In this document: positions 25,273 through 34,347 of the stretch, piece by piece | Layout of the letters: each line of letters begins with the position of its first letter | Numbering within the stretch: the stretch's first letter is position 1 | NCBI RefSeq assembly: GCF_019204025.1 | Contig: NZ_JAGSPB010000001.1 | Span: forward strand, 62,001 to 126,000 | Length of the DNA: 64,000 nucleotides | Source: Erythrobacter ani | GTDB lineage: Bacteria > Pseudomonadota > Alphaproteobacteria > Sphingomonadales > Sphingomonadaceae | Direction of reading: 5' to 3' | Translations under genes and position numbers: made by a program | The notes under the pieces: generated by a model | The model's input: the letters and a program-made list of their open reading frames with translations, nothing else | The model's database searches: none | Told to the model about the DNA's origin: nothing

Positions 25273-26430
25273 TCATCTGCCGTTCTCTCGCGGCCCCTTC
25301 CAGGCGCCACCCAAAGCACTCGCATAAAGGTCACCGTACCGCTTTGCCATGCGAGACACGTCGAACAGTTTTCGCGCTTTCTCGCGGTTTTCCGCACCGA
25401 CCTGCTTCGCAAGATCGGGATCGCGAACGAATTCTGCCAGCATCGCGCCAAGTGCCTCGGAGCCGCTTGGTACAGAGATGAATTCGCGGTTCTTTTCGGC
25501 CAGCATCGTTTTGATATCGCCAACATCGGGCGCGACTATGGGAAGGCCCGCAGCCATCGCCTCGATCATGACAAGCGGAAATTGTTCGTATTTCGAGGAC
25601 ATCGCGAAGATGTCCAGGAGGCCCATTATTTCGGTAGGATCACTGACAGCGCCGGGAATGTGGACACGGTGGCTAATCTCATGCTCGACTGCTGCGCTTT
25701 GTATGGCATCCTTTTCAGGACCGTCGCCGAAAATGACGAGGTGATAATCGTCAGGAAGGTCCGCGACCGCTGCGACCAATAAAGGCAATTGCTTGACCGC
25801 ACGCAGGTCGCCGAGCGTGCCGATCCATTTCTCGCCCTTGCGTTTGACGAGGCGAAGGCCACCGGTGTCAGGCCTGCGAGCGAAGCTCTTCGTGTCGATG
25901 CCATTGGGTATGCGGATCACGCGTTGACGCGGTTGTTTCCATACATCGATCGCGATCTTCTCTAGCGATTGGCTTGGTACGACCAGCGAATGCGCCCGGC
26001 CCAAGGCGATCCGGCGGTACCAATTGCGAGAGAAAGTCAGCTCCTGCGCCTCCTCTGCATTGAAACCACCCTCGTGGTGGATCAGCGGTGGCAAGCCAAG
26101 CTGCTGCGCAAACACGGTGTGCGCCATCGCGACGTTCATCGCGCCCCAATTGTAGGTCAGGATCAGGTCGTACGGCTTCAGCGCCTGCGCGATGCCGATC
26201 AATCGGCCCGGTGTGGGACGTCCAGAAAGCGAGGGAAAGTCGTGAGGATAGCCGACTTGGGTTGCTCGCCGGTCGATGAGTGTACGCGCATCCATCCGAT
26301 CCGGCTCGGCAGATACGATCTGATGCGTGAGGCCTTTCCCGAAAGTGTTTATCAGCCGAGCGCTGCGCGCTCCTCCCCCTTCTGCAGCGAAAGTCGAGTG
26401 GCAGTGCAGTATTCGCGGCGTGGCGGTCAT
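25273..26430 (-). CDS. Glycosyltransferase, GT4-like (GT-B fold)
   Basis: The 385-residue protein has a two-Rossmann GT-B layout. The N-terminal domain includes the glycine-rich loop TFAAEGGGARSARL, and the C-terminal donor domain carries IPNGIDTKSF, FGDGPEKDAI and the GT4 signature EQFPLVMIEAMAAGLPIVAPDVG with the catalytic Glu. It transfers a sugar from a nucleotide donor, probably to a lipid-linked or surface glycan. No polysaccharide cluster is nearby, so the acceptor is unknown. Its start overlaps the stop of the hydrolase gene by four bases. Confidence 0.9.
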   Translation of the reverse strand: MTATPRILHCHSTFAAEGGGARSARLINTFGKGLTHQIVSAEPDRMDARTLIDRRATQVGYPHDFPSLSGRPTPGRLIGIAQALKPYDLILTYNWGAMNVAMAHTVFAQQLGLPPLIHHEGGFNAEEAQELTFSRNWYRRIALGRAHSLVVPSQSLEKIAIDVWKQPRQRVIRIPNGIDTKSFARRPDTGGLRLVKRKGEKWIGTLGDLRAVKQLPLLVAAVADLPDDYHLVIFGDGPEKDAIQSAAVEHEISHRVHIPGAVSDPTEIMGLLDIFAMSSKYEQFPLVMIEAMAAGLPIVAPDVGDIKTMLAEKNREFISVPSGSEALGAMLAEFVRDPDLAKQVGAENREKARKLFDVSRMAKRYGDLYASALGGAWKGPRENGR

Positions 26431-27293
26431 TCCGCGCTGGCCAACAGCTCGTTGATCGCCGCGCGTGCGATGGGTTCATCCAGTGTCGGTGCATGGCCCA
26501 CTCGCGGCACGATGACGGTGCTCATCTTGGGATTGCGGGCCTGCATCTGTTTCACGGTTTCCGGCGTGAGAAGGTCGGACAGCTCGCCGCGTATCAATAC
26601 CATCGGGACATCCCGCAAAGCTTCGAATGCAAGCCACAGATTGGCAGGAGCGGCATTGCCTGGTTTGGCAAAGGGTTCCGCAATGGCCATGTCGTAATCG
26701 TAGCTGATCCTTCCATTCTGGCACACGCTGAGCGTTCGTTTCGCCATCTCGAGCCATTGATCGAGGTCGAAATCCGGGAAGGCCGCGCCGTGCACTTCGT
26801 TTAGCGAGCGCGCAGCGTGTATCCAGGTGGGGTAGCTCCCCCCCTGCCCCACATAGCCGGCAATTCGTTCAATGCCCGATGTGTCGATCTCCGGCCCGAT
26901 GTCGTTCATCACCACCGCGGCGATGCGGCCCGGCTTCGCATGCGCTAGCATCATGGTCATCAATCCGCCCATGGACGTTCCGATCGCGATGAAGCGGTCG
27001 ATGCCTTCCTCGCCCAAAAGCCTTTCCACATCGGCAACATATTGAAGTGGATTGTAGGTATCGGAATCCGGCGCATAATCGCTCATCCCGCGCCCGCGCA
27101 TTTCGGGCACGATAACGCGGCGTGTTTCGCTAATTTGTTCGGCAAGATCGGCAAAATCGCGAGCATTGCGTGTCAGACCGTGCATGCAAACAGCAGGCAG
27201 TCGATCCGACCCGGCTGGCCCCGGATAATATCGATAATGCAGGTTGAGCCCGTCCTCGCTCGCCCAGGACCGGTCTTCGTAGCTCGATGCCAT
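26427..27293 (-). CDS. Alpha/beta-fold hydrolase
   Basis: The 288-residue product (ATG at 27293) shows the alpha/beta-hydrolase order: oxyanion region VCMHGLTRNARDF, MRGRGMSDY, nucleophile elbow GTSMGG near residue 104, acid in RGELSDLLTPE, and catalytic His in VGHAPTLDEP. The substrate cannot be predicted; the closest general style is of esterases or MhpC-like C-C hydrolases. Translationally coupled to the glycosyltransferase downstream and divergent from selO. Confidence 0.88.
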   Translation of the reverse strand: MASSYEDRSWASEDGLNLHYRYYPGPAGSDRLPAVCMHGLTRNARDFADLAEQISETRRVIVPEMRGRGMSDYAPDSDTYNPLQYVADVERLLGEEGIDRFIAIGTSMGGLMTMMLAHAKPGRIAAVVMNDIGPEIDTSGIERIAGYVGQGGSYPTWIHAARSLNEVHGAAFPDFDLDQWLEMAKRTLSVCQNGRISYDYDMAIAEPFAKPGNAAPANLWLAFEALRDVPMVLIRGELSDLLTPETVKQMQARNPKMSTVIVPRVGHAPTLDEPIARAAINELLASAE

Positions 27294-27369
27294 AGGCGGC
27301 GGATTTCCCTTACAGATTTTGCCGACAGGTGCGGTTGCGCCCGCCATCGCTTGCGCCCACTATTGCGCC

Positions 27370-28776
27370 ATGCGAGCAGAACCGCAACCATCGAGGTACA
27401 TCGCCGATCCCGCGATTTTGGAGCTGGCCGGCTGGCTTGGCTCTCCGGTCGAGGCAGCGGATTTCCCGCAAACAATCCTGCGATTTCGCAACGATCGCTG
27501 GGCGAAGTCCGTGGGGCTCGACCACCTTTGCGACGACGAATGGGCAGAACACTTCGGTCGCTTCGAACCGCTGCCCGATAACCTTCCGCAGCCGCTGGCG
27601 CTAAAATATCACGGGCATCAGTTCCGCGTGTACAATCCTGATATTGGCGATGGTCGCGGGTTCCTTTTTGCCCAAATGCGCGGCGCGGATGGTCGGTTGC
27701 TGGATCTTGGCACGAAGGGATCGGGACAGACGCCCTACAGCCGTGCCGGTGACGGACGGCTGACATTGAAGGGCGCGGTGCGTGAAATACTCGCCACCGA
27801 AATGCTCGAAGCGCTCGGGGTCAACACTTCGAAGACCTTTGCCGTCGTCGAAACCGGCGAACAGCTGATGCGCGGCGATGAACCTTCCCCTACCCGGTCT
27901 GCCGTGATGACACGGCTGAACCACTCGCATATCCGCATCGGCACGTTCCAGCGGCTGCTTGCGCTAGAAGAACGCGAGCGGATGGAGGCGCTGGTCAATT
28001 ACTGCCTACACCACTTCCCCGGCCCATTGCCTCCCGAAGGCGCGCCGGGGCGCGATGAGCCTGCGGTGATCCTGATGCACCAGGTGGTCGAGCGACTCGC
28101 CGATCTTGCCGCCAGCTACATGGTCGCAGGGTTCGTTCACGGCGTGCTCAACACCGACAATATGAATGTGACCGGAGAAAGCTTCGATTACGGTCCCTGG
28201 CGTTGGCTGCCGACATGGGATCCAAGCTTCACCGCCGCCTATTTCGACCATGGAGGCCTCTACGCGTTTGGACGACAGCCGGAAGCCCTGCACTGGAATT
28301 GCGGGCAATTGGCAGTCTCGCTGCGGCTGCTGGCCGACACCGAACCGCTGGTCGCAGCGATGAACCGCTACGGAGAACTGTACATGACGGCAATTGCGCG
28401 GCGGTGGTGCTGGCGGATCGGAGTGCAGCCGCGAGGAACACAGGTCGATACGGCGCTGGTCTCAGCTTGCGAGAAACACATGCGCGAAACCGGCGAGGGT
28501 CCAGACGCTTTCTTTTTTAGATACCGAGCGAAGCGCGAAAGCGCGGATGGCGAACTTGCAGAAGCCTTGGCGCCGTATGAATCAGTCGATGCGGCGCACG
28601 AATATTGGTCGGACACCGCACCGCAATCCATGCTGATTGATGAGGTAGAGGCGATATGGGCGGCAATCGACGAGCGCGATGACTGGGCTCCGCTCCATGA
28701 CAAGGTGGCGCAGCTAAGGCGGATGGGCCAAGCGCTCGGCCCCGCGCCCAATCCGCAAGGACATTGCTTGCCCTGA
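27370..28776 (+). CDS. selO: SelO (YdiU) pseudokinase, protein AMPylator
   Basis: The 468-residue protein matches the SelO family. It begins with ALKYHGHQFRVYNPDIGDGRGFLFAQMRG, the glycine-rich GTKGSGQTPYSR loop, KGAVREILATEMLEALG, and the metal-binding/active region VLNTDNMNVTGESFDYGPW. SelO has a kinase fold with a flipped nucleotide and transfers AMP to Ser/Thr/Tyr of redox proteins. The ATG at 27370 gives the usual N-terminus; 17 upstream in-frame codons overlap the divergent promoter. Confidence 0.94.
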   Translation: MRAEPQPSRYIADPAILELAGWLGSPVEAADFPQTILRFRNDRWAKSVGLDHLCDDEWAEHFGRFEPLPDNLPQPLALKYHGHQFRVYNPDIGDGRGFLFAQMRGADGRLLDLGTKGSGQTPYSRAGDGRLTLKGAVREILATEMLEALGVNTSKTFAVVETGEQLMRGDEPSPTRSAVMTRLNHSHIRIGTFQRLLALEERERMEALVNYCLHHFPGPLPPEGAPGRDEPAVILMHQVVERLADLAASYMVAGFVHGVLNTDNMNVTGESFDYGPWRWLPTWDPSFTAAYFDHGGLYAFGRQPEALHWNCGQLAVSLRLLADTEPLVAAMNRYGELYMTAIARRWCWRIGVQPRGTQVDTALVSACEKHMRETGEGPDAFFFRYRAKRESADGELAEALAPYESVDAAHEYWSDTAPQSMLIDEVEAIWAAIDERDDWAPLHDKVAQLRRMGQALGPAPNPQGHCLP

Positions 28777-28896
28777 TGAAATGCGGATGCTTACCCGGCT
28801 AACCTTTCCGTCACCCTTTAGTAGCAATTTGCTATGCCGCTCTTTCTTTTCAATCCGTCTCACACTACCGACTTTGTTCACGGCTAACGCTGTGGT

Positions 28897-28916
28897 TGCT
28901 TGGGAAGCAGTTTTTT
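28897..28916 (+). terminator. Short hairpin with six Ts between selO and astD
   Basis: TGCTT and AAGCA pair around GGG and are followed by G and six Ts. It lies 120 bp after selO and 34 bp before the astD start, so it could terminate selO or attenuate astD. The stem is only 5 bp. Confidence 0.45.
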
Positions 28917-28949
28917 GGGGAAGATGAAACGAAAGGTGACCTGTGAAGC

Positions 28950-30362
28950 GTGTCCGATAACGTTCTGATTTCCTATGATCCTGCGACTGGAGAAGAGCTT
29001 TGGCAGGGTACGCATGGTGACGTCGATGCGGCCGTCAGCGCGGCTCGACGAGCTTGGCCATCCTGGGCTGCGCGCCCGCTCGCGAACAGGATAGAGCTTG
29101 TCCGCAGGTTTGCTAACGAAGTCCGAGCCGAAGCCGAGGGTCTCGCCGAGTTGATTGCCCGCGAAGCGGGAAAGCCGCTGTGGGAAGCAAAAACGGAAGT
29201 CGATGCCGTTATAAACAAAGTCGATATCTCGGTCGGTGCCTACGCCGAAAGAACTGGCAAGAAAAAACTCGACAGCGGGCTCAACGGCAGTGCCTCAGTC
29301 CGACACAAGCCTCATGGTGCGATGGCGGTGCTCGGCCCGTACAACTTCCCGGCACACCTTCCCAATGGCCATATCATCCCTGCATTGATCGCGGGGAATG
29401 TGGTCCTGTTCAAACCTTCGGAAAAAACGCCTGCAGTCGGGGCGGCGCTGGTTGAGTGCTTTCGCAAAGCCTCATTCCCCGAAGGTGTCGTTCAGCTGAT
29501 CGTGGGCGGACCTGACGAAGGTAAGGAGCTGGTCGCTCACCCGGGCATCGACGGCGTTCTTTTCACAGGCTCAGCAAACGCCGGCATCGCAATCAATCGG
29601 AAGCTCGCCGCAAACCCGGGCAAGATCGTCGCTCTCGAAATGGGTGGCAACAACCCGCTGGTCGTGACCAACACACCGAAGTTGAAAGATGCGGCGATTC
29701 TTATCGTCCAAAGCGCATTTACGACAGCAGGTCAGCGTTGCACCGCCGCACGCCGTCTGATCGTGATCGACAGCGTTTACGGCGCGCTGATGGGAGAGCT
29801 TACATCGCTTACCAAGAAACTGATCGTCGGTGATCCTCTGGGCGAACCGCAGCCGTTTATGGGGCCGGTGATCGACAACGACACGGCCGACCGCCTGAGC
29901 GAAAGCTTTCTTGCCCTGGTCACCGCCGGGGGCAAACCGATCGCCCACCTGCGCAGGCCCGATCCGGACAAGCCTTTCCTTACCCCTGGGATCATCGACA
30001 CGACCGATATCGAGGATCGCCCCGATATCGAGCTGTTCGGACCAATCCTTCAGGTAATCCGAGTACCCGATCTCGACAGCGCCATTACCGAGGCAAACAA
30101 CACCCGCTTCGGCCTGTCTGCCTCGCTGATCGGCGGATCGCCCGAAGACTACGGGCGCTTCTGGGCCAACATCCGTGCAGGCATCATCAATTGGAACCGG
30201 CCAACCAATGGCGCATCATCGGGTGCGCCATTTGGCGGTATCGGCCTGTCCGGCAACCATCGCCCTGCTGCCTTCTACGCCGCAGATTATTGTGCCTACC
30301 CGGTCGCCAGCACAGAGATGGAACAACCCCGCGCGACGATCGGGGTTGGCCTGAAAGATTGA
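28950..30362 (+). CDS. astD: N-succinylglutamate 5-semialdehyde dehydrogenase
   Basis: The 470-residue aldehyde dehydrogenase starts with GTG. It has FKPSEKTP for NAD binding, FTGSANAG, the general base Glu in ALEMGGNNPL, and the nucleophilic Cys in AGQRCTAARRL. GPYNFPAHLPNGHIIPAL and NWNRPTNGASSGAPFGGIG are diagnostic of AstD, fourth enzyme of the arginine succinyltransferase pathway (succinylglutamate semialdehyde to succinylglutamate). None of astA, astB, astC or astE is in the window, so the pathway genes are either dispersed or this enzyme serves another aldehyde. Confidence 0.92.
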   Translation: MSDNVLISYDPATGEELWQGTHGDVDAAVSAARRAWPSWAARPLANRIELVRRFANEVRAEAEGLAELIAREAGKPLWEAKTEVDAVINKVDISVGAYAERTGKKKLDSGLNGSASVRHKPHGAMAVLGPYNFPAHLPNGHIIPALIAGNVVLFKPSEKTPAVGAALVECFRKASFPEGVVQLIVGGPDEGKELVAHPGIDGVLFTGSANAGIAINRKLAANPGKIVALEMGGNNPLVVTNTPKLKDAAILIVQSAFTTAGQRCTAARRLIVIDSVYGALMGELTSLTKKLIVGDPLGEPQPFMGPVIDNDTADRLSESFLALVTAGGKPIAHLRRPDPDKPFLTPGIIDTTDIEDRPDIELFGPILQVIRVPDLDSAITEANNTRFGLSASLIGGSPEDYGRFWANIRAGIINWNRPTNGASSGAPFGGIGLSGNHRPAAFYAADYCAYPVASTEMEQPRATIGVGLKD

Positions 30363-30415
30363 AAACCGCAATTTCACGGCCTTTTCCGGCTTTTGCAATT
30401 TGCACCGCTGAAACG

Positions 30416-30555
30416 AAAACGCCCCCACTCCCGAGAGGAATGGAGGCGTCTTCCACGGCTGGTGGTTGCCGCGCTCAGGCCGTTGGTGGGGACGGCCCAA
30501 GGAATAGGAAAGGGGCGTAGTCTCGCTAAGGAATGCCAGCCCCTCTCGATGTGGT
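30416..30555 (-). ncRNA. Candidate small RNA of about 140 nt with four hairpins
   Basis: On the minus strand a TATATA element (30562-30567) precedes a likely start near 30555. Four hairpins follow in order. GAGAGGGGC pairs with GCCCCTTTC (30539-30547 with 30508-30516). GGCCGT pairs with ACGGCC around loop CCCCACCA. CGGC pairs with GCCG around loop AACCACCA. Last is a 12-bp stem (30420-30448), G-T pairs included, with loop TCTCG and a TTTT tail at 30416-30419, an excellent terminator. No minus-strand gene lies upstream for that terminator to serve. Pyrimidine-rich CCACC loops could pair with ribosome-binding sites, as in several alphaproteobacterial sRNAs. It does not fold as one long hairpin, which argues against 6S RNA. 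Confidence 0.6.
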
Positions 30556-30700
30556 TGTTCATATATAGTCTTGATTATCTGAACGAACCACAATCTGACT
30601 TGAAAGGTTTTGTTCAGTAAAGCTCGGTGAAATCTGAATGAGTTTGAGCGCAAGCTGCGCGCTTGCGTGGTCCTCGGGCGGAGCCTAGGGCCGCCAGTGC

Positions 30701-31624
30701 ATGGCAACTTCCCAAACCGCACCGCAGGCCGCACCCCGCTCAAAGCCCTCCGGCCTGCCCGCAGCGCTTGGTGCATACGTCATATGGGGCTTCATGCCTC
30801 TCTACCTTTTGCTGGTCACCGCAGTTCCACCGTTCGAATTCGTCGGTTGGCGGATAATCTGGACGCTTCCGTTCTGCCTATTGTTCGTTGCGCTCCGGAA
30901 GCAGTTCCCCGCTTTGCGCGCCGCCATTGGCAATCCGCGCACGATGCTCGCCCTACTCGCAAGCGCGATACTCATCGCCATCAACTGGTTCGTCTATATC
31001 TGGGCGATCATGGAAAACGAGGTCTACGCGGCGAGCCTTGGGTATTATCTGAATCCACTACTCAATGTCCTGCTGGGCACGCTTCTATTGAAAGAGCGGC
31101 TGAGCAAATGGCAGTGGCTCGCTGTCGCTATCGCTGGCAGTGCGGTCGCCCTGCTAGCCGCAGGCGCGCTCACGACGCTGTGGATCAGCCTGACACTCGC
31201 ACTCAGCTTTGGAATGTACGGCATTGTAAGAAAACAGGTTGCCGTCGGGTCATTGCCCGGCCTGACCATCGAAAGTGCGATCCTCCTGTTACCGGCGGCA
31301 GGCATCGTTTGGTGGTATGCCCAGAGCTCCGCCGGTTCGACTTTCGGCGTCGATCCAGTGCTTAGCGCTACAATCGCGTTTTCCGGGCTTGTGACCGCTG
31401 TACCCCTGCTCATGTTCGCCATCGCAGCGAAACGGATGGAATACTCGACCCTCGGCTTTATTCAGTATCTCGCGCCGACCATCGTCTTCATCCTCGGTCT
31501 CACGATCTTCGGCCAAGAGCTCAAGCCGGCCCAGCTCGGCAGCTTCCTGCTGATCTGGACTGCGGTTGCAATTTTCGTTGCTGATCTATGGGCAAAAAGC
31601 CGGCAAGCTAAAGGTACGGCCTAG
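30701..31624 (+). CDS. rarD: RarD/EamA-family transporter
   Basis: The 307-residue membrane protein has ten hydrophobic helices in two EamA halves. GAYVIWGFMPLYLLLV, SLGYYLNPLLNVLLGTLLLKERL and LGFIQYLAPTIVFILGLTIFGQEL are RarD-type blocks. RarD proteins are drug/metabolite superfamily exporters; the E. coli name refers to chloramphenicol sensitivity but the physiological substrate is uncertain. It ends on a CTAG shared with the pyrC stop. Confidence 0.9.
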   Translation: MATSQTAPQAAPRSKPSGLPAALGAYVIWGFMPLYLLLVTAVPPFEFVGWRIIWTLPFCLLFVALRKQFPALRAAIGNPRTMLALLASAILIAINWFVYIWAIMENEVYAASLGYYLNPLLNVLLGTLLLKERLSKWQWLAVAIAGSAVALLAAGALTTLWISLTLALSFGMYGIVRKQVAVGSLPGLTIESAILLLPAAGIVWWYAQSSAGSTFGVDPVLSATIAFSGLVTAVPLLMFAIAAKRMEYSTLGFIQYLAPTIVFILGLTIFGQELKPAQLGSFLLIWTAVAIFVADLWAKSRQAKGTA

Positions 31625-32658
31625 TCCGCCAATCGCCAAAAGAGCCTCTGCCCGGCATGAAACGGGACGATGTCTTCACCAATCATCGGCAATGTTTCGG
31701 GAACGGTTACCTCCGCCCGTTCGAGCGTGATTTCCTGTTCGTTGACCGGCAAGCCATAAAAGCCAGGCCCGTGGAGCGACGCGAACCCTTCAAAATGCTC
31801 GAGAGCGCGCTCCTCTTCGAACACCACGAGATAGCTTTCAAGCGCAAAGGGCGCGTTGAAAATCCCTGCGCATCCGCAAGCGGATTCCTTGGCTGAGCGC
31901 AGATGCGGCGCGCTGTCTGTCCCTAGGAAAAACTTCGATGAACCCGATGTCGCCGCGTTACGCAGAGCCAGTCTGTGTGTCTCGCGCTTTGCCACTGGCA
32001 GGCAGTAATTGTGTGGCTGGATGCCGCCAACCAGCATCGCGTTGCGATTGATATGGAGGTGCTGCGGCGTGATCGTTGCGGCCACGTTAGGGCTGCTATT
32101 CTCGACAAATTTCACAGCATCCGCCGTCGTGATGTGCTCGAATACTACCTTAAGCTTCGGGAAATCACGGACGATGGCGCGCATGTGGCGCTCGATGAAT
32201 TCCGCTTCGCGGTCGAACACATCGATGTCGTGATCTGTCACTTCACCGTGAATGCACAGCACGATACCTTCGGCTTCCATGCGCTGAAGGACGGGGTAAA
32301 TCTTCGAGACATCGCTTACGCCGCTTGCCGAATTGGTTGTCGCATTGGCGGGATAGAGCTTTGCGGCGGTGAAGATTCCTTCGGCGGCCCCGCGCGCGAG
32401 ATCGTCAGGATCGGTCGTGTCGGTGAGATAACACGTCATCAGCGGTTCGAACTCAGCGCCTGCTGGCACTGCCGCACGAATGCGCTCCCGATATGCGTTG
32501 GCAAGCGCAGCCGTGGTTACGGGCGGGTTCAGGTTCGGCATCACGATCGCGCGGGCGAACTGGCGCGCGGTGTAAGCCACTACGCCGCGCATAATATCGC
32601 CATCGCGAAAATGCAGATGCCAATCGTCTGGGCGGCGGATCGTGAGGCTATCGGTCAT
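31621..32658 (-). CDS. pyrC: Dihydroorotase
   Basis: The 345-residue enzyme is of the E. coli PyrC (class II) type: IRRPDDWHLHFRDG with the metal His pair, AIVMPNLNPPVTT, the carbamylated Lys in AAKLYPANATTNS, IHGEVTD, FEHITTADAV and LGTDSAPH. It closes carbamoyl-aspartate to dihydroorotate in pyrimidine synthesis. I chose the ATG at 32658 (MTDSLTIRRPDDW); another ATG lies four codons upstream. It is divergent from the ATP-grasp gene with a 66-bp spacer. pyrE of the same pathway is at 51136. Confidence 0.95.
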   Translation of the reverse strand: MTDSLTIRRPDDWHLHFRDGDIMRGVVAYTARQFARAIVMPNLNPPVTTAALANAYRERIRAAVPAGAEFEPLMTCYLTDTTDPDDLARGAAEGIFTAAKLYPANATTNSASGVSDVSKIYPVLQRMEAEGIVLCIHGEVTDHDIDVFDREAEFIERHMRAIVRDFPKLKVVFEHITTADAVKFVENSSPNVAATITPQHLHINRNAMLVGGIQPHNYCLPVAKRETHRLALRNAATSGSSKFFLGTDSAPHLRSAKESACGCAGIFNAPFALESYLVVFEEERALEHFEGFASLHGPGFYGLPVNEQEITLERAEVTVPETLPMIGEDIVPFHAGQRLFWRLAD

Positions 32659-32724
32659 GCCCGATCCCATAAGCGCGCGCGATAGCTCTTTCCAGTCCCG
32701 CCGCACCCGAATAGAGGACGCAGC

Positions 32725-33618
32725 ATGCCGACCATCGCATTCCTCGCCTGCGAGACTACTCTCCCCGGAAGCGGCGACCGCCGGGGCGACGCATACGAAC
32801 ACGATCTGATGGTTGCTGCTCTGCAGCCCTCTTTCGACAAGCACGGCCTCGACCTGCGGGTTATCGATTGGGAAGCGCCGCTCGAAGATTTCGGCGGCGT
32901 GGATCTTGCGCTGCTCGGGACGGCCTGGAATTACCATGACAAAGCCGAGATATTTCTCAACCGGCTCGAGGAACTCAGCGCGGGAGGCATAACCGTCTGC
33001 AATCCGCCCGGCATCGTGCGGTGGAATGCGAGCAAGACGTATTTAGTAGAGCTTGCAGAGAGCGGCGCGCGGACCATTCCAACGCGTTGGCTGGATGACG
33101 TCACCGCTGCCGACGGACTTGCAGCGATGAACGAATTCGAATGCGAAAAATTGGTTGTCAAACGGCAGGTCGGCGCAGGGGCGATCGATCAGATTCTGCT
33201 GCGCCGTGAGGCGCTACCCAACGAGAATTGGCGGTTTGGCCATCGCGCGATGATCCAGCCATTCCTCCCGGCAATCGCCAGCGAAGGGGAACTCAGTTTC
33301 ATCTTCATCGACGGAAATCTGAGCCATGCCCTGCGCAAACGTCCAGCCGCCAGCGATTACCGCATCCAGTCGCTTTATGGCGGGACAGAGACCGTCTACC
33401 ATCCTTCTGCAGAAGAAATCGCAGCCGCAGCCGCAATCATCGCTGCACTTCCTTTTCCAGTGCCCCTCTATGCGCGGATCGACATGCTAAGAGCCGAGGA
33501 CGGTGCGCTAATGGTCATGGAAGCCGAGCTGATCGAACCCTATCTCTATCCTGAGCAGGGGCCAGATCTGGGAGATCGGATCGCCAGCGCGATAGCAAAG
33601 AGAGTGGCGCCGAAATGA
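32725..33618 (+). CDS. ATP-grasp domain protein, RimK/cycloserine-ligase-like
   Basis: The 297-residue product has an N-terminal Rossmann-like domain (MPTIAFLACETT, VDLALLGTAWNYHD) and an ATP-grasp fold with KLVVKRQVGAGAIDQ, the nucleotide-contacting MIQPFLP, and the metal-binding acidic VMEAELIEPYLY. It belongs with carboxylate-amine ligases resembling DcsG. The substrates are unknown. It overlaps the next gene (YgfZ type) by four bases. Confidence 0.82.
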   Translation: MPTIAFLACETTLPGSGDRRGDAYEHDLMVAALQPSFDKHGLDLRVIDWEAPLEDFGGVDLALLGTAWNYHDKAEIFLNRLEELSAGGITVCNPPGIVRWNASKTYLVELAESGARTIPTRWLDDVTAADGLAAMNEFECEKLVVKRQVGAGAIDQILLRREALPNENWRFGHRAMIQPFLPAIASEGELSFIFIDGNLSHALRKRPAASDYRIQSLYGGTETVYHPSAEEIAAAAAIIAALPFPVPLYARIDMLRAEDGALMVMEAELIEPYLYPEQGPDLGDRIASAIAKRVAPK

Positions 33619-34346
33619 CCGCAAAGAGATTTGATAAGAGATCCATCATCCGCGTTGCTCCGAGAGATAGCGAGGAGAACGTCGCAGACTTCCTGCAGGG
33701 TCTGGTCACCAACGACGTGGCGAGCGGGCTTCCCACCTATGCGGCCCTTCTGTCCGCCCAGGGCAAGGCGATGTTCGACTTCCTCGTCTGGCGCGGGGAG
33801 CACGGGGCATTGCTGCTCGACTGCGAAGCCGAAATCGCTGATGACCTTGTAAAGCGTCTCTCGCTCTACCGATTACGGCGCCCGATCGACATAGCGCGAG
33901 ACGAGGGATTGGCCGCCTATTGGAGCCCTGAGCCATTCGAGGGCGCATCGATCGATCCGCGCCTGCCAGGGCTTGGCTATCGCTCAGTAGCTCCGTCAGG
34001 GTCGGGCGATAGCGCCGACGCAGCCTATCTTGCTACGCGGCTGGCGCTGGGAGTGCCTGAAGGCAACGCGGAATTAGGCGATGTACTCTGGCTGGAAACC
34101 AACGCTGTCGAACTTCATGGTGTGAGCTTCGAAAAGGGTTGCTACATCGGCCAGGAAAACACAGCGCGGATGAACTGGCGCCAGAAGGTCAATCGGCGGC
34201 TAGTGATCGTTCCCCTTTCCGAATCGCAGGAGAAACGGCGCAAGGCGGCGTATCCCGACCTCGGCCTGGCGGTCGATCATCTGCGCGTCGCCGATCTCGA
34301 TCCGCAGATGCTTCCGCAATGGCAAGCCTCAGCGATCGCCGACTAG
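33615..34346 (+). CDS. ygfZ: YgfZ/CAF17-type folate-binding Fe-S assembly protein
   Basis: The 243-residue protein has the GcvT-like fold and the family signature KGCYIGQE near residue 174 with its conserved Cys. DFLQGLVTNDV and AALLSAQGKAMFDFLVW are the usual N-terminal blocks. YgfZ/CAF17 proteins help maturation or repair of certain [4Fe-4S] enzymes such as MiaB, in a tetrahydrofolate-dependent way. It is coupled to the ATP-grasp gene and convergent with the tetR-type gene two bases away. Confidence 0.9.
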   Translation: MTAKRFDKRSIIRVAPRDSEENVADFLQGLVTNDVASGLPTYAALLSAQGKAMFDFLVWRGEHGALLLDCEAEIADDLVKRLSLYRLRRPIDIARDEGLAAYWSPEPFEGASIDPRLPGLGYRSVAPSGSGDSADAAYLATRLALGVPEGNAELGDVLWLETNAVELHGVSFEKGCYIGQENTARMNWRQKVNRRLVIVPLSESQEKRRKAAYPDLGLAVDHLRVADLDPQMLPQWQASAIAD

Positions 34347-34347
34347 A

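Noticed and set aside
30416..30555. 6S RNA (ssrS)
   Set aside because: 6S RNA folds into one long hairpin with a central bubble; here there are four separate hairpins with no closing stem.
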